Of a stretch of DNA of 64,000 bases, positions 53,215-62,303 are shown one piece after another. Source of the DNA: Dysgonomonas sp. 216 (GTDB taxonomy: Bacteria > Bacteroidota > Bacteroidia > Bacteroidales > Dysgonomonadaceae). Location of the stretch: the NCBI RefSeq assembly GCF_010501065.1, contig NZ_QVMM01000001.1:1-64000 (forward strand), read 5' to 3'. Each line of letters opens with the position of its first letter. Within the stretch, counting starts at the first letter, position 1. A model generated the notes under the pieces. It searched no databases and was not told where the DNA came from. It worked only from the letters and a program-made list of their open reading frames with translations. Position numbers and translations under genes: made by a program.

Positions 53215-54550
53215 ATGAAAAAATTATCGACGTACTTCATTTTTAGCGCATTGTATTGCCTAACAATGCAATTACAAGCTAGTAATTCAGAATTATGCCC
53301 CGATCCATTCACGAAAGGGGAAGAAGGTACTATCCACATTCACATAAGTGAATATGGAGGATCTGACGGACCATTGTTTCAGGCCTGGGATTTTGACACA
53401 AACACCGAGAGAAGTATAAACACAGGCTTTCAAGGTACTTATAAAACAATTGGCATTGGAGAATATGAGTGGACAAGCGAGAATTTACAAGCCATATACC
53501 GTGAGCGCTGGGGGACAAATGCCAAATGGCTATAGGTTAGCAATAAATTATAGCTTCTGGAGCAACGGATTAGTTGGTGGAGAAAACTATCTGTCCGGCA
53601 CCCCATGGGAACATATGACCGAGCGAGTAACCATATACCGCGACAACGGAACCCCTTTAATGGATAGATGGATTGGCCCTCGCGGAGGTTTTGCCTTAAA
53701 AGATTACACCGTTTATTACATGACAAGAGAAAATCATATTTGTATTCACGACTGGATAGAAACAGCCACTGAAACAGAACGTGAGAACCGGATTGCTGAC
53801 GGAAAAAATTTAATAAATAACTATTACGGATACGGAAGCCCCGACTGGAAGGTATTACGCTATTGCCGTCGTCTGACAGACAATGAATTAGGCTACAAAC
53901 TCTTCATCAAGGTTGAGAATATTGATACCTTGAGCCGAGAGTGGCGTCAACTTACAGACATAAACAACCCAAGTGATATTGATTTGCTTAAAAAGGTAAG
54001 ATGGGCTGTTGCTGGCAGCAGACAATATTCTCCATCAGATTTCAGCATCGTTAAAATTGACGATCCAAACGCAACACCTCCTACAGGATATGTAGAATTA
54101 CCAAATGGGTATATACGAGGATTTTATGCTCAATATTTCATTTATCGACCAATCGAAAACCCAACTATCGAAAAAGTAATTCGTTCGGCTGCTAAAATTC
54201 AGGACAATGCATTTCTACATATGGGAGACGATTCGTACGATACAGGAACCATTGCAGCCAGAGCATCACAAATGCCTCTAAGCATAAACGAAGAAATTCA
54301 GAATAACAATAATTCAATTTATGTACATCCCAGCGTTGCTTCAACAGAACTAACAATTGTAATACCGGACGAAAGCAAGGCAAAAGCTTCGGGAATAATT
54401 TATAATATGGCAGGAGTTACTGTTCATCAACTTTACAACTTGCATGCAGGAGAAAATAAGGTTGACATCAACATGTTACCTACAGGTATATATTTATTAA
54501 AAGTAAACGCCGAAGGCAAATATTACAGCACGAAGATTGTAAAACAATAA
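53215..54550 (+). pseudogene. T9SS-cargo protein split by a one-base frameshift
   Basis: Two open frames overlap: 53215-53535 (signal peptide MKKLSTYFIFSALYCLTMQL) and 53450-54550. Removing one G from the five-G run at 53510-53514 joins them smoothly (YRERWG then QMPNGYRLAINY), giving about 444 residues. The central domain (for example LSGTPWEHMTERVTIYRDNG, RWIGPRGGFALKDYTVYY) is not one I recognise. The last 80 residues (VHPSVASTELTIVIPDESKA, NMLPTGIYLLKVNAEGKYYS) are a type IX secretion type-A sorting domain. So this is a surface or secreted protein, either inactivated, phase-variable or affected by a base-call error. Confidence 0.8.
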
Positions 54551-54592
54551 CTAAATTACTGAAACAGAAACCGTAATACGAATTATTAAAAT

Positions 54593-54632
54593 AGAAATCC
54601 AACCTTGCAGATACTTGCAAGGTTGGATTTCT
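54593..54632 (+). terminator. Terminator of the T9SS-cargo gene
   Basis: A perfect stem of about 15-17 bp (54593-54609 with 54616-54632) and a short T-rich end. Confidence 0.85.
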
Positions 54633-54798
54633 TCGATTAAAACCCTTATAAAACAAATTAACATTTAGCTATTACCTTACGATTGTTAGAGTACATAAAT
54701 ATCATTCAATACAATAATCGTTTAGATAAATGTCTAATAATATCAGCTTTTTGTGAATAATTTGATCTTTCCATTATTCATTTTTGATAAAGATTGAT

Positions 54799-54806
54799 TA
54801 TTTTTG
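54799..54806 (+). promoter_or_regulatory. -7 box of the PEPCK/HprK-like gene
   Basis: TATTTTTG, 51 nt before the ATG. Confidence 0.45.
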
Positions 54807-54857
54807 AAAGCTTAAACTATAGGAAAAAATTAGTAATAATCAAACCAATACAATAGT

Positions 54858-56588
54858 ATGCAACAAGAATTCACCCTTAGCCGTGGCAAGGCTATGATAA
54901 ATTTTTCGCTTAAATTTTGCGATACCCGACAGAAAATACTAAATAGTTATGGTTTCAGAAAAACGATGGAAGTTTTTGTTCAGAACCTGAAAAAGAGCGA
55001 CGTTATCGTATATGACCACTATATGAAGTCGTTCAAAAAAGAGGAAGACTTCGTTAATTCGCTTATCAATGTATTCAAATTTCTTTCGGTTTGCGAAACC
55101 GAAGAAGTGTTGAAAGCAGACTCTACTTTCTCGATATTTTTTGACGACAAGGACTTATTCATAGAACTTATCGAACTTTTATATAAATTTTGGCGTAGAA
55201 TAGAACGCATATCCATTGTGCGTAACGAGCGTTTGGGAGAAGGGCTTCAAAATGTTCGCTTCACACAGGCAAACGGTTTGTTTAACGAGTTGTTACTATC
55301 TCTTTACCGTCGTGTAGGAGAAACAGTAGCCGGACACCAATATCGTGTTTACCGTCAACGTATTTTAGGTGCAAACGCAGGCCTTACGCTGAACGATGTA
55401 TCATGGAATTGCCCGATTGAATATAACGGATTAACGTCAATACCTTTCATTAGTTCGGTAATATTCCATCCCCCATTAATTACTTACACCAAACGTAATA
55501 CAAGAGATGGCATTTTTGAAGAACATCAAACAAACCCTATCGAAAACCTAGCATTAAGCGACGACGACTGGTTAGTATTTCCTGTTATGGTTGGTAACAT
55601 GCTTACATTTGTTTATTTCCACAAAGACTTTATCGATCAGGGACTAGGTCTATGCAATTTGTTTGAGTTGGCTAAAGAAAGCCAATATATAGGCAAAAAA
55701 CCCGATATCATTTATGTATTCGGATATCCCGACGGACACGAAGAAAAAAGAACTTTTTATTATAAAGACAAGAAAAACGACATCCTTATCGGTTACGCAA
55801 ACTATTGCGACGATATAGATTATTTTGGCTACATGAAAAAGATGCTTCTAACCCTTCACAATGTTAAGCAAATGGAAAACAATTGCTTACCAATACACGG
55901 GGCTATGGTTAACGTATTATTAACCAACGGAAAAGAAGCAAATGTTATAATAATGGGAGATAGCGGCGCAGGAAAATCGGAAAGTCTTGAAGCATTCCGT
56001 AGCCTGAACGAAAGCTATATCCGCCATATGCGTACAATTTTTGACGATATGGGCTACCTGAAAATAGAAGAAGATGGCACTATTAAGGGTTATGGTACAG
56101 AAATCGGAGCCTTTGTTCGCATAGACGACCTTGATCCTGCTTACGCTTACGAACAACTAGACCGCGGAATATATTCTAATCCGGACAAAGTAAATGCACG
56201 TATAACTATTCCTGTTTCGACTTACGAAATAATAATGAAAGGCTACAAAGTAGACTATATGCTTTATGCTAATAATTATACAGATAGCGAACAGAAAGTA
56301 TGTTTCTTTGACGATCTGGCTAAAGCAATAAAAGTATTTGAAGACGGAGCCCGTAAAGCTAAAGGAACAACTACTGAAAAAGGATTGGTTAAATCGTACT
56401 TCGCTAATCCATTCGGACCTGTACAAGAACGCGATAAGGCCGAGAAACTAGTTCGTCAATATTTTTCGAATATGGAACAAGCCGGAACAAGAATCGGAGA
56501 AATATATACTTCGTTAGCTATTGAAGGACAAACTAAAGATGGTCCACGCAAGGCCGCAGAGGAGTTATTTACTCTAATAAACAAATAG
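54858..56588 (+). CDS. PEP carboxykinase/HPr-kinase-like P-loop protein
   Basis: 576-residue cytoplasmic protein. The first 330 residues are unique, helical then mixed, with no recognised domain. Around residue 370 comes the P-loop IIMGDSGAGKSESLEAF, whose GxSGxGKSE form is that of HPr kinase and is close to ATP-type PEP carboxykinase. Then follow IFDDMGYLKIEEDGTIKGYG, RITIPVSTYEIIMKGYKVDY and SYFANPFGPVQERDKAEKL, in the order of a carboxykinase C-terminal lobe. Bacteroidales homologues are often labelled phosphoenolpyruvate carboxykinase, but normal PEPCK substrate motifs are not evident to me. Single-gene unit; real reaction unknown. Confidence 0.7.
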   Translation: MQQEFTLSRGKAMINFSLKFCDTRQKILNSYGFRKTMEVFVQNLKKSDVIVYDHYMKSFKKEEDFVNSLINVFKFLSVCETEEVLKADSTFSIFFDDKDLFIELIELLYKFWRRIERISIVRNERLGEGLQNVRFTQANGLFNELLLSLYRRVGETVAGHQYRVYRQRILGANAGLTLNDVSWNCPIEYNGLTSIPFISSVIFHPPLITYTKRNTRDGIFEEHQTNPIENLALSDDDWLVFPVMVGNMLTFVYFHKDFIDQGLGLCNLFELAKESQYIGKKPDIIYVFGYPDGHEEKRTFYYKDKKNDILIGYANYCDDIDYFGYMKKMLLTLHNVKQMENNCLPIHGAMVNVLLTNGKEANVIIMGDSGAGKSESLEAFRSLNESYIRHMRTIFDDMGYLKIEEDGTIKGYGTEIGAFVRIDDLDPAYAYEQLDRGIYSNPDKVNARITIPVSTYEIIMKGYKVDYMLYANNYTDSEQKVCFFDDLAKAIKVFEDGARKAKGTTTEKGLVKSYFANPFGPVQERDKAEKLVRQYFSNMEQAGTRIGEIYTSLAIEGQTKDGPRKAAEELFTLINK

Positions 56589-56608
56589 GAAACAGCCTTT
56601 CTAACATA

Positions 56609-56648
56609 AAAATATCCCGCTTGAAATTTCAAACGGGATATTTTATTT
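56609..56648. terminator. Bidirectional terminator between convergent genes
   Basis: An 11-bp stem (56609-56619 with 56634-56644) enclosing a second small palindrome (TTGAAATTTCAA), with T-runs on both strands. Confidence 0.85.
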
Positions 56649-56666
56649 TAAGACTAGTAGGATATA

Positions 56667-59600
56667 TTAATTTACTACAAGTTTATTTGTTATCACATTT
56701 TGTATACCATCTGTTATCTTTACCAGATAAACACCTTTTTGAGTCAGGTTATCAATAACCACAGGATACGTTGAAGGTTTTATAGACCGAACAACTTCGC
56801 CTAACGCATTTACAAGCTCTACCTGTAAGTTGTTTTTTTGCACTTCGTTCAGATTACAGTTTATCTCCACACTTCCATTAACCTTAACAGGGTTAGGATA
56901 TAACGAGAATGACGAAGAAACTATATCGGGTGTTATAGCAACCTCCGATTTATTAATTTCCTCTTCGGTTAAAGCTATATTATATAATTTAAAATCATCA
57001 ATAGTTCCGCAATAATCGATATTATCGCCTGCTACACCCGAATCCCACCATTGCGTACGTCCTATATAGTTCCGCTTTGTTGCTGCAACACCACAAAGCT
57101 CATACGGTTCGCGGGTAATTGCAGTAGAAGATGCAGTCATTGTGCCGTTCACATATATTTTTGTGGTTTTTGTTTTCGCATCAAACGTAAAAGCCACCTT
57201 CGATTCTTTTCCCGACTCTAACTGTTTGTTCGAATTAATAAGCACTGTTGATCCTCCGTTATACTTATATCCTGCAGTAAGAGCACTTCCTCTGCCCAAA
57301 AGACTGTTGGAAGAGGCCGAGCCGAAATCGTACAAACGAGGTTGTTTATTTAAGTGAACAGGATGTACGGTTAGTATAAAAGTATAACTTCTTATATCGT
57401 CAATAATCCCATTCGGAGCCATAGCATAACCATTTGTAAAAAACCCCGAAGCCGTATTTGCCGTCATATTAAGAGTCCCGTCAATTTGAGCGCTACCGTA
57501 AACAGTTGCATCATTTCCGTTTCCCGATTTATCAGCTACATAATTCACTCCATCTTTTGTATACAAATCGTCGGTCTCAAATTCGTAAAACAACACCTTA
57601 TTGTTTTCTATATTTCGGGGCATCACTGTTACATCAAACGTTTTTTCAAGGTCTCCAATCTTTGCTATTAACCGAACCGCTGTGGCTGAAACCGGAAGTG
57701 TAACAAGTCCTGTGTTCGACACAACATTTGTATTATTTGAAGTCCAACTTACAGCTGAACCTGCAACCGTTTTAGCTTTCAGAACAATATCGCTGTACAC
57801 ATACCGAGGAACTTCCAAAGCTTCTATATCAGCTTTTGCCGGAAGGCTGGAATCTAAAACATAAGTAGTCGTAATTTCCGACAACGATTTTATTTCATTC
57901 TGATTCAAAGCCCTGTCGTATACACGACAATCTTCAACCCAACCGATAAATCCACCGACAGAAACATCATTTAAGGAAAGATTTTCGATCTCTACATATT
58001 GGTCTATAAGTCCGTTTATATAAGTCCGAAGCACTCCGTTATCGTAAGTGATTGCAAGATTGAAAAATTCGAATTTAGTTGGAGTATACCATTCGCCGCC
58101 TGTACCCCTATTAGCAGTTTTCCACACATCGGAATTTCCCAACAAGTTAGAACTATTATATTTTACATTACCAACAGTAATTACAGGTTTTACCGTATTC
58201 TCATCCAGCGAATATGTTATATCTCCAAATGCAAGGATGTTCCCTTTATATGCTCCTTTATAAATATAAGGAGAAAGAACTATAGAAAATGCGCCTGTGC
58301 TTTGTGCCGATAGAACAGCATTTGTAGTAGTGGTTGACAACAATACCCCTTTATCTGTTTCTGCAGTACCTTGCACCTCTCCGTCAAACTGTTCGTTAAC
58401 CAAAAGTCCTCCGTCTAAATCTATGGAGCCTAAAGGATGCTCATAATCGCAATGTATAGCTGTAGGATAGCCCAATGGTCTGGTCGAACTAACAATCCAG
58501 TCATAATAATCTCCATGCATCCAAGTCAATTTCAAATCCGAATTTTTAGAGTTCGGAATAACGTAAGGTCTTATATTATTCTTGGTCGAATTTTTAGTAA
58601 TTTGCTCAGTATTTTCAAGCTCGCCATTTGCATTTACCGTGTACTTTACTATTTCATATACTTTTCCGTTATCACCTGTAACGGGCACAGAACAGTACAT
58701 AACATTGGCATTATTCTTATCAATAGCCATTCCCCCACTGTAACACATTTCGAGGCCTGCTGATTGATGGAAATGTCCGCCTCCGTTTGCTAAGAATGTT
58801 TTTTTCCATTCAGTACCTGTCCATTTAGCATAATAATAATCGTGCGAAGTTTTGCCACTATTTATACGCACCATTGCTACAACAGGAGCACCGTTGTAGC
58901 CTTCCATAACTTCCCATACCCAGTCGCGATACGACGCATTGTCAACAACTGCTTCAGGATTTGCATTAGCATAGGTACTTGTAGCACTAACACTATGTGT
59001 TCCATTAGCAATAGTTGATAACACTTTTCCTTTTACATCCTTTAATTCTAAAGTATTTACATCAATATAATTGTAATAAACATAATTCGGATTCTGATTA
59101 TCAGGGTGAGCCGTTGTATAGGTCATCAATATTTTATCCGTTCCGTTAGACGCGTATTTTGCATAAGGCCGAGCACCTGTCGACTGTACTATCTGGTAAG
59201 GTCCCCATGTAAAATCAACATTATCATCTTCGTCAGGAATATTAAGCTGTGCAATTGTAGGATGCCAGTTTATACCCCTCCAGCACAAGTATATATGATT
59301 GGGATCGTCCGATAATATAAAGGGAGACGGATAAGTGGTATTGTGCGAAGTTATAAGTTTTTTCTCTGCACCAAGAGTTGTTATATCTCCCGGTTTTTGC
59401 GAAATACGATAATAAAAGCAAGCCTCATCGGTATGTCTCGAATAAAATATCATAACTCTTTCGTCAGGCAATACCAAAAATGTTGGATTGTTATGATCGT
59501 CTGGTTGAAAATACGACCTTATTAAAACCTCGCTGGTTATTCCTGTCAGAAAATCGTATTGCATAGCTTTTATATTTCCGTGAACATCTATATAACCAAT

Positions 59601-59786
59601 ATATGTTTTATTTATGGTTCCCTCTTCATTCTCGTAATGAGTGGCTCTGGGATCGGCAAACCAACACCAAGCCCCCTTTGTTGTAACTACTGCACCTTCG
59701 TAAGTATCCGAATCGCTAAAAGTGTATGCCCCAATAAAACTAACAGAGCATAAATAAATAGCTAAGAATGTAAATAATTTCTTCAT
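56667..59786 (-). CDS. T9SS-secreted BNR/LamG multidomain protein
   Basis: 1039 residues. Signal peptide (to about 20). N-terminal BNR_4-type beta-propeller (about 25-445), with GAWCWFADPRATHYENEEG, KTYIGYIDVHGNIKAMQYDF and GGGHFHQSAGLEMCYSGG, as in putative polysaccharide-degrading enzymes. First LamG/concanavalin domain (about 455-640), an atrophied Ig-like domain (about 650-725, VSWTSNNTNVVSNTGLVTLP), second LamG (about 735-935). A type-A sorting domain for the type IX system (last 85 residues, FSLYPNPVKVNGSVEINCNL) ends it. Probably a surface glycan-binding or glycan-cleaving enzyme; no SusC/D pair or other CAZyme is adjacent. Confidence 0.85.
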   Translation of the reverse strand: MKKLFTFLAIYLCSVSFIGAYTFSDSDTYEGAVVTTKGAWCWFADPRATHYENEEGTINKTYIGYIDVHGNIKAMQYDFLTGITSEVLIRSYFQPDDHNNPTFLVLPDERVMIFYSRHTDEACFYYRISQKPGDITTLGAEKKLITSHNTTYPSPFILSDDPNHIYLCWRGINWHPTIAQLNIPDEDDNVDFTWGPYQIVQSTGARPYAKYASNGTDKILMTYTTAHPDNQNPNYVYYNYIDVNTLELKDVKGKVLSTIANGTHSVSATSTYANANPEAVVDNASYRDWVWEVMEGYNGAPVVAMVRINSGKTSHDYYYAKWTGTEWKKTFLANGGGHFHQSAGLEMCYSGGMAIDKNNANVMYCSVPVTGDNGKVYEIVKYTVNANGELENTEQITKNSTKNNIRPYVIPNSKNSDLKLTWMHGDYYDWIVSSTRPLGYPTAIHCDYEHPLGSIDLDGGLLVNEQFDGEVQGTAETDKGVLLSTTTTNAVLSAQSTGAFSIVLSPYIYKGAYKGNILAFGDITYSLDENTVKPVITVGNVKYNSSNLLGNSDVWKTANRGTGGEWYTPTKFEFFNLAITYDNGVLRTYINGLIDQYVEIENLSLNDVSVGGFIGWVEDCRVYDRALNQNEIKSLSEITTTYVLDSSLPAKADIEALEVPRYVYSDIVLKAKTVAGSAVSWTSNNTNVVSNTGLVTLPVSATAVRLIAKIGDLEKTFDVTVMPRNIENNKVLFYEFETDDLYTKDGVNYVADKSGNGNDATVYGSAQIDGTLNMTANTASGFFTNGYAMAPNGIIDDIRSYTFILTVHPVHLNKQPRLYDFGSASSNSLLGRGSALTAGYKYNGGSTVLINSNKQLESGKESKVAFTFDAKTKTTKIYVNGTMTASSTAITREPYELCGVAATKRNYIGRTQWWDSGVAGDNIDYCGTIDDFKLYNIALTEEEINKSEVAITPDIVSSSFSLYPNPVKVNGSVEINCNLNEVQKNNLQVELVNALGEVVRSIKPSTYPVVIDNLTQKGVYLVKITDGIQNVITNKLVVN

Positions 59787-59931
59787 AGGTTAAATGTCTT
59801 TATTTATTCATGGTTATCAAATTCTCTTTTAATCCATTTTAATACAAAGAAAATAATTTGAATATTAGACAAAGGGGGATAAATCGTTCAATAAGGTTAT
59901 TTTGTGGTTCAGCATCACTTATATAAACAAA

Positions 59932-59966
59932 AAAAAGCTATTCCCTTTTTAGGAAATAGCTTTTAC
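59932..59966 (-). terminator. Terminator of the lipoprotein gene at 59989
   Basis: A 12-bp stem with one bulge, followed on the minus strand by T7. Confidence 0.85.
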
Positions 59967-59988
59967 ACTATTGCTATAGTTTAATCTC

Positions 59989-60522
59989 TTATTTGAATGA
60001 TTTGAAAGTTGGCTCAATCATTGGATAGTAAATATCTTTAACCGAGCTTTCATATTTAAGAATACCGGTTACAATCTCGCCATTACTCAAAATAGTTTTT
60101 TGATAAAAAACAGTCTTGCTACCAATAACAACCCCCATTATTATATAATTGGTTGTATTGAATGCTTTGTAACTTATATCGAAGTTTTCGTTAGCAATAT
60201 CCTTTTCGTATGCATCTTTTATAGTTGCATTATCTCTTGTTATTGTTCCGTCAAGATTTCCAACGGCAACTCTCAATGTACAAAGGCTGTCTGTCGACAA
60301 AAACTCTTGTCCTTTTCCATCAAATTCGCCTTGAGGAATCATCATATCAGCCGGATATTTGATGCAGAATTTATACTCTTCGTTGCAATAAGTTCCGGGT
60401 GTTACTCTTCTTGTACTGTCTTGATCTGTGCCATTTTTATCTTTATCAGACTTAGATCCACAGCTTGAAAACGAAAAAGTAATCAGGCAAAAAGCGGCAA
60501 ATACAGTTAATAAATACTTCAT
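59989..60522 (-). CDS. Lipoprotein, possibly PsbP-like fold
   Basis: 177 residues. Lipobox FSSC (Cys21) followed by a charged linker GSKSDKDKNGTDQDSTRR. The folded part starts YCNEEYKFCIKYPADMMIPQ and continues GQEFLSTDSLCTLRVAVGNL, IIMGVVIGSKTVFYQKTIL and YYPMIEPTFKSF, a pattern reminiscent of PsbP/DUF1795-like small lipoproteins. That assignment is weak. Monocistronic, divergent from the deformylase-like gene; only an imperfect -7 box (TATCTTTA) is seen upstream. Confidence 0.75.
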   Translation of the reverse strand: MKYLLTVFAAFCLITFSFSSCGSKSDKDKNGTDQDSTRRVTPGTYCNEEYKFCIKYPADMMIPQGEFDGKGQEFLSTDSLCTLRVAVGNLDGTITRDNATIKDAYEKDIANENFDISYKAFNTTNYIIMGVVIGSKTVFYQKTILSNGEIVTGILKYESSVKDIYYPMIEPTFKSFK

Positions 60523-60626
60523 AATTTAATCAGGTTTTGGGTTAATTTAAAGCATAAAGATACATCTTTTCTGTAAAAAACAAAAGCTATAGCCCTTACA
60601 AGCATTATTTCTGATAATAAATAAAC

Positions 60627-60634
60627 TATCTTTG
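60627..60634 (+). promoter_or_regulatory. -7 box deciding the start of the deformylase-like gene
   Basis: TATCTTTG overlaps the TTG codon at 60632, which excludes that codon as start; ATG at 60653 follows 18 nt downstream. Confidence 0.6.
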
Positions 60635-60652
60635 ACTCCTTGTTGTTATTTT

Positions 60653-61273
60653 ATGATGCACATATATTTTAAAATCGTTTTATTAATAATGGCTATATCA
60701 GCCATGTATACGAACAAAGCAATGGCACAATTTACAGAAAAAGAAAAAATTATAATAAACAGCAACACCCTAAATACGCCATTCAAGGTTTTGAGCGTTT
60801 ATAATGAGGAAGAGGAGATACAACTTCGAACAAAATCGGAAGATATTGATATAGATGTAGATTCCATTCTTTTAAATACACTTATCGAGCGAATGAAAGT
60901 TACGCTGGATGAAGAAATGGGAGTTGGGTTAGCCGCTCCACAAGTAGGAATAATGAAAAATATTTTCCTATTTGTTCGAATAGATTTACCGGATGAACCT
61001 GTTGCTGTTGCTATAAATCCACGTATACTAAACCATGCAGATAAACTTATATGTTTCGACGGAGACGGCTGTTTATCAGTACCGGGACAAAGCGGCGACT
61101 CGATGCGCTATCCTTGGATCGAAGTAGAATACATAAATGAAAAAGGGGAGTTAATTCGAGAAAAATTATACGGACACAGCAGGCAAGACAACTTTGTTGC
61201 AGTTATTTTCCAGCACGAGTTCGATCATCTTCAAGGCATCCTTTACACGGATAAACTTTGTGAAGATCAATAA
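60653..61273 (+). CDS. Peptide deformylase homologue with a signal peptide
   Basis: 206 residues from ATG 60653. Residues 2-26 (MHIYFKIVLLIMAISAMYTN then KAMAQ) look like a cleavable signal peptide, unusual for a deformylase, which normally acts on nascent chains in the cytoplasm. The three metal-enzyme motifs are present: GVGLAAPQVG (90-99), DGCLS (138-142; the usual Glu of EGCLS is Asp) and QHEFDHLQG (metal His188 and His192, catalytic Glu189). So it may be an active periplasmic deformylase or a relative acting on other N-formyl peptides. A housekeeping def is not in this window. Convergent to the small membrane protein gene, 6 nt away. Confidence 0.85.
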   Translation: MMHIYFKIVLLIMAISAMYTNKAMAQFTEKEKIIINSNTLNTPFKVLSVYNEEEEIQLRTKSEDIDIDVDSILLNTLIERMKVTLDEEMGVGLAAPQVGIMKNIFLFVRIDLPDEPVAVAINPRILNHADKLICFDGDGCLSVPGQSGDSMRYPWIEVEYINEKGELIREKLYGHSRQDNFVAVIFQHEFDHLQGILYTDKLCEDQ

Positions 61274-61279
61274 CAACTA

Positions 61280-61492
61280 TCAAACACGCCTGATTACAGT
61301 TATAATTACAAAGAGAGCTATAATAAACACGGCTCCACCTATAGCCGATATACATGCCATTTTCGACTTTTCGGGATAATCGTCTTTATTTATATAATAA
61401 AGTACAGCACCAACTATAGGCAAGCAATAAGATAATACTGCTAAGCCCGCATCTATATCATCACGTTTATCTTCCTCTTCGTAATTATCCAT
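61280..61492 (-). CDS. Small two-helix membrane protein A
   Basis: 70 residues. Acidic N-terminus (MDNYEEEDKRDDID), helix 1 (AGLAVLSYCLPIVGAVLYYI), a short loop with PEKSK, helix 2 (SAIGGAVFIIALFVIITVI) and a basic end. Pattern [P]-I/V-V-G-x-x-L-Y/F-Y/F ... P-x-K-A/S-K is shared with the genes at 61526 and 62304. Function unknown. It has its own -7 box 19 nt upstream. Confidence 0.65.
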   Translation of the reverse strand: MDNYEEEDKRDDIDAGLAVLSYCLPIVGAVLYYINKDDYPEKSKMACISAIGGAVFIIALFVIITVIRRV

Positions 61493-61511
61493 ACATCTTC
61501 AATATTCTCCA

Positions 61512-61519
61512 CAAAGATA
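61512..61519 (-). promoter_or_regulatory. -7 box of small membrane protein A
   Basis: TATCTTTG on the minus strand, 19 nt before the start. Confidence 0.5.
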
Positions 61520-61525
61520 GAGAAA

Positions 61526-61825
61526 TTATGCAACATCAGAGCTTGAAAGAGTTACATTGATTATAAAAACCAATAATATAAAAAAGGAGCCATAAAAGAA
61601 TGACTTAAGAGCCGTTTTCGCCTTTCGTGGAGCTCTGTTCAGGTATAGGAAAAAAAGAAACAAGCCAAAAACGGGTATAAAAAATGATATCAAAATAAGA
61701 TGTTCCGGCAAGCGTTTCGAGCTCATTCTGCGAGCTTTATGACGAACATTATAATAATGAGATCCTTCGACCACCGCTGCTATTTCTGCAACTTTCACCT
61801 CTTCCTGACCATCCAAACACTCCAT
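61526..61825 (-). CDS. Small two-helix membrane protein B
   Basis: 99 residues: a soluble N-terminal 45 residues (MECLDGQEEVKVAEIAAVVE, then basic RHKARRMSSKR), helix 1 (ILISFFIPVFGLFLFFLYL), loop NRAPRKAK, helix 2 (FFYGSFFILLVFIINVTL). Same helix-loop-helix pattern as proteins A and C. It starts 27 nt after the DUF2085 stop, so likely in that transcript. Function unknown. Confidence 0.6.
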   Translation of the reverse strand: MECLDGQEEVKVAEIAAVVEGSHYYNVRHKARRMSSKRLPEHLILISFFIPVFGLFLFFLYLNRAPRKAKTALKSFFYGSFFILLVFIINVTLSSSDVA

Positions 61826-61852
61826 AAAACAAATATTACTATTTTATATTTT

Positions 61853-62194
61853 CTATCTAATTATCTCCAGAACAAAGAAACCAATACTTTCACCGATTAT
61901 CGACATTATGGACATTGCCCCTATACCGGCACAAAAACCAGTCGTTACGCGTATAAAATTATTACTTTCTCTTTTACAATATGCCTGAGTCAATCCGTCA
62001 ACAACAGTTGGCAATAATAATAAACATGAAAACCAAAAATTAATGGATATCAAGCTAAAAGCAAAAGGTATTATTGACAAATACCCCATATAGACACCCG
62101 TACATCTTGCACAAACCGGAAATTGTTTCCCTCTAAAAAAAAATGAGCGTTCGGGCATCCGATGACAAAAAACAAATTTGAGTTTTTCTGGCAT
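61853..62194 (-). CDS. DUF2085 membrane protein
   Basis: 113 residues. The DUF2085 signature is CHRMPERSFFFRGKQFPVCA followed by RCTGVYMGY, with three conserved cysteines and a His that could bind metal. It continues with about three membrane helices, the middle one containing PTVVDGLTQ. Function of the family is unknown. A perfect -7 box 43 nt upstream separates it from the E1-type operon. Confidence 0.88.
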   Translation of the reverse strand: MPEKLKFVFCHRMPERSFFFRGKQFPVCARCTGVYMGYLSIIPFAFSLISINFWFSCLLLLPTVVDGLTQAYCKRESNNFIRVTTGFCAGIGAMSIMSIIGESIGFFVLEIIR

Positions 62195-62237
62195 TATTCC
62201 ACTTCTTCTTTATCAACAATAAAGCGTCAGGACTACG

Positions 62238-62245
62238 CAAAGATA
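62238..62245 (-). promoter_or_regulatory. -7 box of the DUF2085 gene
   Basis: TATCTTTG on the minus strand, 43 nt before the start codon. Confidence 0.55.
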
Positions 62246-62303
62246 ATATTCGATTTTATAAAATGTATTTTTTACACGAAAAAAAATTATCCGATATTCT
62301 TTT

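Larger units (their letters stand above)
54551..54857. other. Intergenic region with terminator and promoter
   Basis: 307 bp: the strong hairpin at 54593-54632 and the -7 box at 54799-54806; nothing else seen. Confidence 0.5.
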
